64,000 bases of DNA from Macrostomum hystrix (taxonomy: Eukaryota > Platyhelminthes > Macrostomidae), in contig CATNEN010000008.1 of the NCBI GenBank assembly GCA_950097015.1, forward strand, positions 3,694,501-3,758,500, given 5' to 3'. Below, in pieces: positions 11,213-22,381 of this stretch (positions are counted from its first letter, which is position 1; each line of letters starts with the position of its first letter). The notes beneath the pieces are model-generated. The model did no database searches. It was not told the origin of the DNA and was given only the letters and a program-made list of their open reading frames with translations. The position numbers and the translations under genes were made by a program.

Positions 11213-11340
11213 CTTTAACAAATAATAATAATAATATTTGCAGGTGGGCAGCGGGTACTGGCAAGTGGCCTCGCCGAGGAATCGAGCTCAGGACCTTGGT
11301 GCGAGAGAGCGCTCTGCCACTCACCGCCGATGTCTCCTAA
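11213..11340 (-). repeat. tRNA-derived SINE, family A head, copy 2
   Basis: On the minus strand: GGTGAGTGGCAGAGCGCTCT, then CGCACCAAGGTCCTGAGCTC and a B box GAGCTCGATTCCTCGG, followed by GAGGCCACTTG. It ends in an (ATT)n tail at 11221-11237. It matches the heads at 9468 and 50051. Confidence 0.7.
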
Positions 11341-11696
11341 ATTAAGCATTTTTATAAAGCGACGATCAAATTTGGGTTCCAGCCAATAGGATCGCTTCTT
11401 GACTCCCCCGGTAGCGAATGAAGCCACCGCTGCTGTTGGGCGGAGGGCTCCGAGCCGCGGATTGGGTGGTATTCTAAAGCACTCCCGACTCCTATCTTTG
11501 ATTTTAGAAGCCAAAGAAGATATTTCATTTCTTTCCTAATCAAAATCAACATCAAAAGAAAGCATTTTGACGTTGAGAAAAATCTGTTTAATTTATTTTT
11601 AAGTAGTAAATCTCAATCTGAGCAATGCCAGTTCTCGATCAGCGACTTCTGAGCTACGGACCTGACTATCATCATGGATCTGTGAGTTGAGATTGA
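11341..11696. other. Anonymous sequence upstream of the 15-bp array
   Basis: Contains a GC-richer patch at 11390-11480 with no exon I can support. Confidence 0.3.
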
Positions 11697-11968
11697 GTGT
11701 CTGTCTGTCCATTGAATGTCTGTCTGTCCATTGAGTGTCTGTCCATTGAGTGTCTGTCCATTGAGAGTCTGTCCATTGAGTGTCTGTCCATTGAGTGTCT
11801 GTCCATTGAGTGTCTGTCCATTGAGTGTCTGTCCATTGAGTGTCTGTCCATTGAGTGTCTGTCCATTGAGTGTCTGTCCATTGAGTGTCTGTCCATTGAG
11901 TGTCTGTCCATTGAGTGTCTGTCCATTGAGTGTCTGTCCATTGAGTGTCTGTCCACTGAATGCCCATC
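11697..11968. repeat. Minisatellite, 15-bp unit, at the AP-2 exon edge
   Basis: About 17 copies of GAGTGTCTGTCCATT, nearly perfect. The array ends about 20 bp before the splice acceptor at 11990 of the first visible AP-2 exon. ORFs on both strands through it are repeat artefacts. Confidence 0.95.
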
Positions 11969-11989
11969 ACTGAATTCCCTCTCAAGCAG

Positions 11990-14900
11990 GACAGGCGGCA
12001 GGTTCAGCAGCCCGGTGGCGGGTTGATCCAGCAGGTAGTTGAACCCTCCGCTCCGATGCAGCCGCCGCTGCCAGGTGTCTTCGGCAGTGTCGGCGGCGGC
12101 GGCGGCGTCATCAGCGACAGCTGCGGCGGATTTGGTGGGGCCGGCGGTGGCGATTTCCAGCCGCCGTACTTTCCGCCGCCTTATCCGCATCACCTGCAGC
12201 CCGCAGTGGCCACGCATCAGGTGAGACGGCGTGGAGATGACGATTTTGCGGCGGGAGAGGACAAGGAGAGGGGAGAGATTGAGAGGGGAGAGAGGGAGAG
12301 GGGAGAGAGGGAGAGGGGAGAGATGGAGAGGGGAGAGGGGAGAGATGGAGAGGGAGAGGGGAGAGGGGAGAGATGGAGAGGGGAGAGTGGAGAGATGGAG
12401 AGGGGAGAGGGGAGAGATGGAGAGGGGAGAGGGGACAGATAAGGAAGGGAGAGACGGAGAGGGGAGTGATGGAGAGATGGAGAGGGGAGAGATGGAGAGG
12501 GGAGAGGGGAGAGGGGAGAGATGGAGAGATTGAGAGGGGAGAGATGGAGAGAGGAGAGATAAAGAGGTTAGAGAGGAGAAATGGAGAGATATAGAGGGGA
12601 GTGGGGAGAGGGGGAGATGGATAAGGAGAGATGTGAGATGTGAGACGGAGAGGGTAGAGCAGAGGGAGAGAAAGAGGGGAGATTCGATAGTTTGATGAGG
12701 TCGCTATTTAGGGCAAGAAAAAAGCTTTAGGCAGGGGCAATAATACAGTCTGGAGAGCATTTCAAACCCGAGTGCCACCATCATTCCCTCTCTTGCTTTT
12801 GAAATGCAGCTGGACTTCCAGGATCCGTGGCATCAGTTCGCCAATCCGTACAGTTCGATGTACGCAGCTGCCGCAGCCAGCCAGCAGTACCAGCAGCAGC
12901 ACCTGCCACAGCAGCAACTTCACCATCAGCAGCAGCAGCAGCAGCAACAGCACATTTTGCATCAAAATCAACAACAGCAGCATCAAATAGCTGGTGTTAC
13001 AGCTTCGACTGTTGGCTTGCCGGCGGACCACCTGTCAACTGTGAGCTTCTTGGGATGGAAACTGACTTGAGGATCTGAGAGAGTGGGATGAGGAAGAGGA
13101 ATTGGGGATCTGAGAGAGTGGGATTAGGAAGAGGAATCAGGGATCTGAGAGAGTGGGATGAGGAAGAGGAATTGGGGATCTGATAGAGTGGGATGAGGAA
13201 GAGGAATTGGGGATCTGAGAGAGTGGGATTAGGAAGAGGAATTGGGGATCTGAGAGAGTGGGATTAGGAAGAGGAATTGGGGATCTGAGAGAGTGGGATG
13301 AGGAAGAGGAATTGGGGATCTGGAGAGTGGGATTAGGAAGAGGAATTGGGGATCTGAGAGAGTGGGATGAGGAAGAGGAATTGGGGATCTGAGAGAGTGG
13401 GATTAGGAAGAGGAATTGGGGATCTGAGAGAGTGGGATTAGGAAGAGGAATTGGGGATCTGAGAGAGTGGGATTAGGAAGAGGAATTGGGGATCTGAGAG
13501 AGTGGGATGAGGAAGAGGAATTGGGGATCTGGAGAGTGGGATTAGGAAGAGGAATTGGGGATCTGAGAGAGTGGGATGAGGAAGAGGAATTGGGGATCTG
13601 AGAGAGTGGGATGAGGAAGAGGAATTGGGGATCTGAGAGAGTGGGATGAGGAAGAGGAATTGGGGATCTGAGAGAGTGGGATGAGGAAGAGGAATTGGGG
13701 ATCTGAGAGAGTGGGATGAGGAAGAGGAATTGGGGATCTGGAGAGTGGGATTAGGAAGAGGAATTGGGGATCTGAGAGAGTGGGATGAGGAAGAGGAATT
13801 GGGGATCTGGAGAGTGGGATTAGGAAGAGGAATTGGGGATCTGAGAGAGTGGGATGAGGAAGAGGAATTGGGGATCTGAGAGAGTGGGATTAGGAAGAGG
13901 AATTGGGGATCTGATAGAGTGGGATGAGGAAGAGGAATTGGGGATCTGAGAGAGTGGGATTAGGAAGAGGAATTGGGGATCTGAGAGAGTGGGATGAGGA
14001 AGAGGAATTGGGGATCTGGAGAGTGGGATTAGGAAGAGGAATTGGGGATCTGAGAGAGTGGGATGAGGAAGAGGAATTGGGGATCTGAGAGAGTGGGATT
14101 AGGAAGAGGAATTGGGGATCTGAGAGAGTGGGATGAGGAAGAGGAATTGGGGATCTGAGAGAGTGGGATGAGGAAGAGGAATTGGGGATCTGAGAGAGTG
14201 GGATGAGGAAGAGGAATCTGAGAAGCAAAAATGAAGGATTTGAAAAGATCGCATAGCATGTTTGTGTGATCATGAAATCTTGCCAGTTGCGTGACAGGCT
14301 GGCCAATGCCCGAGCTTTATCAACAGTTGCTATCTGAGATTTAGTATCCAGTTCAATCGAGTATGCAGTGAAAATCTGTTACAGATATAGTTTAAGTCAG
14401 GTCCCATCTGTGGTCCAAAACTTGGCCGGACCGCATTATCATGATGGCATCATGTGATTTGGGAAGCGTGTTGAAACTGTTCGCCTCGTTGAGTTCGCAG
14501 GTGGTCGCGAAGAATAATTCCTCTGTCGTGTGTCTTACTGGTTATAGAAGGGCCGGTTGAGTACAATGCATCAACAAGCGGAACTTTTGCCAAGCTCGAC
14601 TGACCTGATAAGCTAGTTTAGTTTGAGAAGGCCATTCTTCAGCTCATTGTCATCTACAGGGGAAAAGATTAGGCTGAATCGGGCGCCTTTTGTTTTGGAA
14701 TTTTGTTCGTTTGAAACTAATTCCTGGAAACCGAGTGGAAAACTTGGAGACGCGGAGACTTGAGCTGTGTTGTCATGCGCCCCAGGGGATCAAAAGGAAA
14801 GAGATCTAGAAAATAGAAGACTGTAGTTAGGCAGTAAGGCAGTCCTCATTATGGGATCTTGAGTTTGGTGATGGGGATCGAACCTTTTTAAGCTGGGCCT

Positions 14901-17900
14901 CAAACCCCCTCGTGGACACCTCGAGGTCCCAATTATTCGGCTACCCGGGTCTTCGAGTCACGGTTCGAGTTCGTGTTACTATACGAAATTGGACCACTTA
15001 TGGCTTTGCGGACACACACACCTGAGACTAGATAAGTTTTTTATACAAAAAGCCCCAAAAGCACAATCACTCGACAGTCTTAACAACCATCCTTTACTCA
15101 GCTCTGGAGTGTTGAAACTTGACCACTAATTTTAGTTGCCTAAGTGAGAATAGAACTTAATTGATTGCTACTCGAATCGTCTGCTTTGGAAGGTGCGAGA
15201 TTGGAGGAGAGACGGTGGGAGAGCGGAGGAGAGTAGATGGCAGAGCGGAGGAGAGTAGATGTAAGAGCGGAGGAGAGTAGATGTAAGAGCGGAGGAGAGT
15301 AGATGGCAGAGCGGAGGAGAGTAGATGGCAGAGCGGAGGAGAGTAGATGGGAGAGCGGAGGAGAGTAGATGGGAGAGCGAAGGAGAGTAGATGGGAGAGC
15401 GGAGGAGAGTAGATGGGAGAGCGGAGGAGAGTAGATGGCAGAGCGGAGGAGAGTAGATGGCAGAGCGGAGGAGAGTAGATGTAAGAGCGGAGGAGAGTAG
15501 ATGTAAGAGCGGAGGAGAGTAGATGGCAGAGCGGAGGAGAGTAGATGGGAGACCGGAGGAGAGTAGATGGGAGAGCGGAGGAGAGTAGATGGGAGAGCGG
15601 AGGAGAGTAGATGGCAGAGCGGAGGAGAGTAGATGTAAGAGCGGAGGAGAGTAGATGGCAGAGCGGAGGAGAGTAGATGGCAGAGCGGAGGAGAGTAGAT
15701 GGCAGAGCGGAGGAGAGTAGATGGCAGAGCGGAGGAGAGTAGATGGCAGAGCGGAGGAGAGTAGATGGCAGAGCGGAGGAGAGTAGATGGCAGAGCGGAG
15801 GAGAGTAGATGGCAGAGCGGAGGAGAGTAGATGGCAGAGCGGAGGAGAGTAGATGTAAGAGCGGAGGAGAGTAGATGTAAGAGCGGAGGAGAGTAGATGG
15901 CAGAGCGGAGGAGAGTAGATGGCAGAGCGGAGGAGAGTAGATGGCAGAGCGGAGGAGAGTAGATGGCAGAGCGGAGGAGAGTAGATGGCAGAGCGTAGGA
16001 GAGTAGATGGCAGAGCGGAGGAGAGTAGATGGCAGAGCGGAGGAGAGTAGATGGCAGAGCGAAGGAGAGTAGATGGCAGAGCGGAGGAGAGTAGATGGCA
16101 GAGCGTAGGAGAGTAGATGGCAGAGCGTAGGAGAGTAGATGGCAGAGCGGAGGAGAGTAGATGGCAGAGCGGAGGAGAGTAGATGGAAGAGCGGAGGAGA
16201 GTAGATGGCAGAGCGGAGGAGAGTAGATGGAAGAGCGGAGGAGAGTAGATGGCAGAGCGGAGGAGAGTAGATGGCAGAGCGGAGGAGAGTAGATGGCAGA
16301 GCGGAGGAGAGTAGATGGCAGAGCGGAGGAGAGTAGATGGCAGAGCGGAGGAGAGTAGATGGCAGAGCGGAGGAGAGTAGATGGCAGAGCGGAGGAGAGT
16401 AGATGGCAGAGCGGAGGAGAGTAGATGGCAGAGCGGAGGAGAGTAGATGGCAGAGCGGAGGAGAGTAGATGGCAGAGCGGAGGAGAGTAGATGGCAGAGC
16501 GGAGGAGAGTAGATGGCAGAGCGGAGGAGAGTAGATGGCAGAGCGGAGGAGAGTAGATGGCAGAGCGGAGGAGAGTAGATGTAAGAGCGGAGGAGAGTAG
16601 ATGGGAGTGCGGAGGAGAGTAGATGGCAGAGCGGAGGAGAGTAGATGGCAGAGCGGAGGAGAGTAGATGGCAGAGCGGAGGAGAGTAGATGGCAGAGCGG
16701 AGGAGAGTAGATGGCAGAGCGGAGGAGAGTAGATGGGAGAGCGGAGGAGAGTAGATGGCAGAGCGGAGGAGAGTAGATGGCAGAGCGGAGGAGAGTAGAT
16801 GGCAGAGCGGAGGAGAGTAGATGGCAGAGCGGAGGAGAGTAGATGGCAGAGCGTAGGAGAGTAGATGGCAGAGCGGAGGAGAGTAGATGGCAGAGCGGAG
16901 GAGAGTAGATGGCAGAGCGGAGGAGAGTAGATGGCAGAGCGGAGGAGAGTAGATGGCAGAGCGTAGGAGAGTAGATGGCAGAGCGGAGGAGAGTAGATGG
17001 CAGAGCGGAGGAGAGTAGATGGCAGAGCGGAGGAGAGTAGATGGAAGAGCGGAGGAGAGTAGATGGCAGAGCGGAGGAGAGTAGATGGCAGAGCGGAGGA
17101 GAGTAGATGGCAGAGCGGAGGAGAGTAGATGGCAGAGCGGAGGAGAGTAGATGGCAGAGCGGAGGAGAGTAGATGGCAGAGCGGAGGAGAGTAGATGGCA
17201 GAGCGGAGGAGAGTAGATGGCAGAGCGGAGGAGAGTAGATGGCAGAGCGGAGGAGAGTAGATGGCAGAGCGGAGGAGAGTAGATGGCAGAGCGGAGGAGA
17301 GTAGATGGCAGAGCGGAGGAGAGTAGATGGCAGAGCGGAGGAGAGTAGATGGAAGAGCGGAGGAGAGTAGATGGCAGAGCGGAGGAGAGTAGATGGCAGA
17401 GCGGAGGAGAGTAGATGGCAGAGCGGAGGAGAGTAGATGGCAGAGCGGAGGAGAGTAGATGGCAGAGCGGAGGAGAGTAGATGGCAGAGCGGAGGAGAGT
17501 AGATGGCAGAGCGGAGGAGAGTAGATGGCAGAGCGGAGGAGAGTAGATGGCAGAGCGGAGGAGAGTAGATGGCAGAGCGGAGGAGAGTAGATGGCAGAGC
17601 GGAGGAGAGTAGATGGCAGAGCGGAGGAGAGTAGAGTAGAGCGGAGAGGCTAATAATTGCTTTGCTGGTTACTAGGTAAGCGGATAATACCAGAGTAGGG
17701 TCTGACTTGTCCCTAATGGCTCGGCTTGATTCTCTAATATGCAAATTTAGTCTACCCGGATCCGTATAGCAATTTATCCCCACAGATATGATTTCCGATG
17801 CGATGGGATTTTATCCGAGCGTCAATTTCTTCCTTGGGATTCAAATAATAGCCGAAAGGGTGTTAAATTTCACTTTCCATTGAACCAGTTTCTCGCACAG

Positions 17901-20900
17901 GACTCCAAGATTGCCAGGTGTCTGAATTGCTCAAATGAGCACACGTCTATAGCTAGGAAATTATCCTCCTAGCAATTATTTCCCGTTGCAAATTTGCGCT
18001 CAAATTTCCCCAAAAATAATTTTTCCTTTTCAGCCCTGCAGTCAAGATTCGACTGCCTTCTCAGCTGCTCATCTTCATCAGCACTTCGTAGAGATCAAAG
18101 GTGAGCAGGAAGCATTTTTCTGTCATTTCAGTTTAAATCATAAGGTATTTTTACGATTTAGAATCTAGAACTTTTCAAAAAAGGAAAATTTCTAGATCAA
18201 AACTCTGAAATCCGAAATTTTTCAAACCCGAACTTTTTAAACCCGAAACTTTTTAAACACGAAACTTTTTAAACACGAAACTTTTCAAACCCGAAACTTT
18301 TTAAACCCGAAACTTTTTAAACACGAAACTTTTTAAACCCGAAACTTTTTAAACACGAAACTTTTCAAACACGAAACTTTTCAAACCCGAAAATTTTCAA
18401 ACCCGAAACTTTTTAAACCCGAAACTTTTCAAACCCGAAACTTTTTAAACACGAAACTTTTCAAACCCGAAAATTTTCAAACCCGAAACTTTTTAAACCC
18501 GAAACTTTTCAAACCCGAAACTTTTTAAACCCGAAATTTTTCAAACCCGAAACTTTTCAAACCCGAAACTTTTCAAACCCGAAAATTTTCTCAAGCCTAA
18601 AAGTTTTTCAACCTGAAATAAAAAAACACGAATAATTTGAAAAGCAGAATTTTTCAAATCTAAAGAGCAAATGAGTATAGTCTAGAAAAAGAGAACAATC
18701 TCACGCTATTAGATTGGTCGCCATCTTAACATTCAACGGCTACACCGGCGGTTGAGGCGGGGACGCCTCGCCCCCTACCCCACCCGCTGTGAGGCAAACA
18801 AGCTCGGCATGAAGAGCTGGACAAAGATTTTTTCCGAAACAACGAACGGACACGACTGTGCTCAGTTGAGTAGCACACACTCACACTCACACGGAGTCCC
18901 GTAGTTCCAGGTTAATTGGCCGCAGTCCCGCTGTGTCTACAATGTCTCTCGGACAAGCCCACGGAACCGGCTGTGAGACGGTTATGACGGCTCTACTCAA
19001 ACCCTCGGGGCTAAAAAATCCCCTATACTCTCCTCCTCCTAAACAACTGGGGATCAGAGCTGGAGTTGCAGAAGCGTGCGCCAAAATTAAGCAGAGTTTG
19101 GTGGGGGCGGCGATTGTGTGAGAGAGAAAATCACCCCCAGGCGAGATCTGCCGTCTATTTTCTGGCGGCGGCTACCGGCGTCACCCACTCCAGAGCAGTT
19201 TTTGAGCACAGTTTGTGAGCTCCGCCCCTCATGCCGTCTCTCACTCTGTCACTGCTCCCTACTCTAGCTGGAAACACCTCTTCTTTCTCTCTTTCTTCCG
19301 TTCTCCCTTCTAGTCCCTCTGCTTTTAAAGGGTATCAATTTAGTCACTTCAAATATTTCCCCCCTCCTCTTGTCCGCGTGTCGGAAAGCCTTTCAACAGA
19401 GCTCAGTATTTTCAGTATTTTTTTCAAAGAGCAAATAGACAAACAAACTTGAGAGAGATCCTTTAGACAATCATAAATAGATATCGAAAATAGACTAGAA
19501 CATGCAAAATTATCCGATATGTATAGAAAAACACAAGATTGAGATTTTAATGTCTTTTGGATGATAGCGATCATCGCCGCGGATTCGAACTCATGACTGT
19601 TTTTGCGTCAATCCCCAACCCTGTGGGACTCGAATTAATACAAATTTAAAGAGTTTTAATTGCCGCAAAATTAAATTTGAAATTTTAACAGTAGAAAGAC
19701 CGAGCAGTTTTTCACATTGAACAAAGACCAGGAGGTATTTCAACTACCCCCTGCCTGCTTCACGACAGCTCCTAAACCCAATGACCGATTTTCCTGAAAT
19801 TCCACCAATGCATCAAGATTCACTGCATCTTCGAGCCATTCAGCCGAAGACCCTGGTAAAAAGGACAACTAACTTTGCTGTGTTAAAAAACGTCAATGAC
19901 AAATCCATGATGGGGCAATAATATTAATAATTAACAATGACCGACATGGTCACATAAAAAAATTTGTGAGCAGAAAAATTGTCTCTATTTTATGGTTTTT
20001 GCCACCGGACAACCCGACGAGAATCCTCGAATTTCTCGACGATGCCAATGTTTTGCTCACCACGATTACAAATCAGCAGGCAAGGAGGTCAGCGCTGGTA
20101 GACTCAGTGATCAGCTTCACCTGCAGCAGCAGCAGCAGCAGCAGCGACCAGTCCCGGCCATAGACTACAACTCTGACGCCACCACAGACAACAACGGCGA
20201 CGAGGACACGGACATGGACGAGGACCCGGCCGCACTTGGCGGAGTCGACGTCGACATCGAGAGCGGCGGCGGCGGCGGCGAAGGCGGGGACTTCTTCTGC
20301 TCAGTGCCTGGAAGGTTGAGCCTGCTGTCCAGCACCTCCAAGTATAAGGTGACCACCGCCGAGATTCAGCGCCGACTGGGGGCACCGGAGTGCCTGAACG
20401 CCTCTCTGCTCGGCGGCGTTCTCAGGCGGGCCAAGAGCAAGGACGGCGGTCGGTCGCTCAGGAGCAGCCTGGACGGCATCGGACTGTGCCTGCCCGCTGG
20501 GAGGAGGAAAGCTGCCGCGGTGACTCTGTTCACCTCGCTGGTTGAAGGTGAAAATCAATTATTTTAATTTAATTTCAATACGTCCTCAGAATTTCTATAA
20601 AAAAGAAAAACATTAGAAAAAGAACTGAAAGTTATCGTCGTTTTCTTCGGAGTCAAATGACAACCGTTTTCATTTTCTTTCCGAAGGCAGAAACCATTCA
20701 CTACTACTTAACATTCATGCAACAGTAGTGTGCGCAGGGTGTAAAAACAATTTTCTGTTTAAACGAAAAAAAAATTATTTTCACAGGGGAGGCGGTTCGT
20801 CTGGCGAGAGATTTCAACTTCCTCTGCGAGACGGAATTCCCCGCCAGGGCTTGCGCCGACGTCCTAACGAGGGGCTGGCGGCGGGGCGCAGCGGCGAGTT

Positions 20901-21750
20901 TGACGACCCAGCAACTGCAGCAGCAGCAGCAGCAACAACAACAACAACAGAGACAGACGATTCAAACGACTAGGTATTGATTAATAGCTTTTAGAAAGCC
21001 ATTGAATTTTGATTTACACGGTCGGCTTATTCAATGTTCTAAGCTGTTCTTTTCTTAGAAAATTATGTTGTTGGGGTCTCATCCTGGATTATTCCCTAGA
21101 AAATAAAAAAGTTTCCTAGAAACTATTCTAGCCCTGCACTCTGAAGCTTACTCGTCCAGTTTCACTCTCGTTATCTATGCTGGCAGCTCTCACACTCTAT
21201 CCCTTCCTGTTTTCTGATTGGTCGCCATCTTACCCCAACTGATAAGCATTATTATTCTCTAACCCTCTGTCTACCCGCCACCCCTTGCAAAACAACGACC
21301 CTTTCCGACAACTTTTCGACAACTTACTTCCTTGAAATTAGCTTTACTTTGGAAGAATCCTACGTTGCAGAAAAATTGTTAAATTGTAAAATAATTATCC
21401 TAATCTCGATCTCGCGCAGATCCCTGGTCCAGGAGGTGGCCGAGCTGCTCAGCAAGGACCGCTCGCCGTTGTGCAACACCCGGCCGCCGGCCCTGCTGGA
21501 CGCGGAAACTCAGCGACAGCTGGCTCACTTCAGCCTCATCACGCACGGCTTCGGGGCTCCGGCGATCACCACGGCGTTGAGCGTCCTGCTGCGCGTGCTG
21601 TCGGAGGCGGAGCAGCTCCTGCTGGGTGCGCCGACGGCCACTGGGGAGGGCGGCATGAATAGTCGCTTAGCAACAGTTGCTAGGCGAAGTGTTAGCAGCA
21701 GCAGTAGTTCGTTTTCGGCGCCGGATCAGTCACCAGGGAGCGATAAATAG
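11990..21750 (+). CDS. TFAP2: Transcription factor AP-2 (TFAP2 family), N-terminal exon(s) not found
   Basis: Visible exons: 11990-12220, 12810-13040, 18034-18100, 20080-20547, 20787-20973 and 21420-21750. All have AG/GT borders and matching phases (504 aa, stop TAG 21748). Exon 1 carries the AP-2 activation motif [10 protein letters not shown]. Exon 4 opens the conserved DNA-binding region with [20 protein letters not shown] and [20 protein letters not shown]. Exons 5-6 hold the helix-span-helix dimerisation domain ([47 protein letters not shown]). The protein is a nuclear sequence-specific regulator binding GC-rich palindromes as a dimer. A poly-Q tract replaces part of the span (see findings). 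ATG 11960 is in frame and could start a short isoform; the usual first coding exon is not identified. Confidence 0.93.
12255..12680. repeat. Purine-rich GA tract/minisatellite in an AP-2 intron
   Basis: Imperfect repeats of GAGAGGGGAGAGATGGAGAG fill most of the 12221-12809 intron. The plus strand is almost pure purine, a sequence type able to form triplex or G-rich structures. Confidence 0.9.
13070..14217. repeat. Minisatellite, 35-bp unit, in an AP-2 intron
   Basis: About 33 copies, built from GGGGATCTGAGAGAGTGGGA then TGAGGAAGAGGAATT. Two main variants (GGATGAGG and GGATTAGG) and a 34-bp deletion form (CTGGAGAG) are interspersed. It begins about 30 bp after the donor at 13041. The plus strand is purine-rich. 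Confidence 0.95.
14218..14867. other. AP-2 intron, unique sequence
   Basis: Lies between the 35-bp array and a SINE-like element. I see no conserved exon. Confidence 0.35.
14868..14966 (-). repeat. tRNA-like SINE head, family C
   Basis: On the minus strand: GGGTAGCCGAATAATTGGGA (A-box-like), then a B box AAGGTTCGATCCCCATCACC about 55 bp later. Spacing and boxes fit a tRNA-derived Pol III promoter. Single copy in the window, so the family assignment is weak. Confidence 0.45.
15192..17644. repeat. Minisatellite, 22-bp unit, about 110 copies, in an AP-2 intron
   Basis: The unit is GCAGAGCGGAGGAGAGTAGA plus TG. Variants (GTAAGAG, GGGAGAG, GCGTAGG, GGAAGAG) occur in runs that repeat at larger scale, and the left end is the most variable. 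The minus strand is stop-free as a 22-residue repeat (871 codons); this follows from the unit composition and is not a gene. Confidence 0.95.
17645..18033. other. AP-2 intron end and acceptor
   Basis: Unique AT-rich intron sequence ending in a strong pyrimidine tract, TTTTTCCTTTTCAG, at 18020-18033, which is the acceptor of the third visible exon. Confidence 0.6.
18215..18590. repeat. Minisatellite, 16-bp unit, in an AP-2 intron
   Basis: About 23 copies of ACCCGAAACTTTTTAA, with CACG and TTTTCAA variants. Starts about 115 bp after the donor at 18101. Confidence 0.92.
18600..19560. other. AP-2 intron, GC-rich patch with CCAAT/YY1-like motif
   Basis: Contains GATTGGTCGCCATCTTAAC at 18712-18730, an inverted CCAAT next to a YY1-like CGCCATCTTA, followed by CpG-containing sequence. 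The same 16-17 bp recurs in another AP-2 intron at about 21218. No ORF here looks coding. Possibly an intragenic promoter or enhancer. Confidence 0.3.
19565..19620 (-). repeat. tRNA-like B-box remnant
   Basis: The minus strand reads CAGTCATGAGTTCGAATCCG then CGGCGATGATC, a good Pol III B box, but the A box is not clear. Probably a degraded SINE. Confidence 0.3.
19735..19860 (-). repeat. Dispersed repeat, copy 2 (inverted to 7180)
   Basis: The minus strand reads GGAAAATCGGTCATTGGGTT then TAGGAGCTGTCGTGAAGCAGGCAGGGGG, closely matching 7250-7305. It lies in an AP-2 intron. Confidence 0.6.
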
Positions 21751-22381
21751 TCGGTCAGATGACTGTACTTCAAGACTGCAGTGTAGATGAGCGCGCCTTT
21801 GTGTACTTTTAGATACCAGAATGTACTTTAAGACAACGAAAATGTACTTTTAGGCAGAAGCAATGTACATCCAATCGCCTGAATGTACTCTAAGACATCT
21901 TTGTAGTCGACTGAGCCTAAAGTTACCATTAGATTGTTGTGTACATTCGCGCGCCAGAATGTGCTTGGAAATGTGCATGAAATAATCGTTAGTTGGACAA
22001 AGTAGTGCAAACCAAAATTAGTTAGATCATTATTATATGCCTGTTGTTTAAGTGTTTCAAGTTGAAAATAATTAATCCAACTACAAGTATTATATGCTCT
22101 AAGAATAGAGTCCAAGATTTTCTGTTGTCGCTAAATGTCCTCGTGCCGGATTTTGTAACAGTATTTTTCTGTCCCGTGTTCACTTTCGTGTTCGGATGTA
22201 TATAAACATATAAGTATGCCACTGTGTTGTTTGTTATTCAGCCAGTAATTAATAATAGTATGCATTTTGCTCTAACTAAGCAGATAATAATAAACCAATA
22301 AAAACAAATACATTTGATGTGCGTCCCAGCAAAATGGGAATGAAAATAATATATTTCTTGATTAGACAACCTAATAGATAT
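21751..22381. other. AP-2 3' UTR and downstream flank
   Basis: AT-rich. Short degenerate repeats with AATGTACTTT occur at 21820-21890. Candidate poly(A) signals of AATAAA type occur around 22288-22300. No further gene seen. Confidence 0.5.

Noticed and set aside
15168..17783. 871-codon minus-strand ORF
   Set aside because: A 22-bp purine-rich repeat without stops on the minus strand gives a 22-residue periodic peptide. It lies within an AP-2 intron on the opposite strand.
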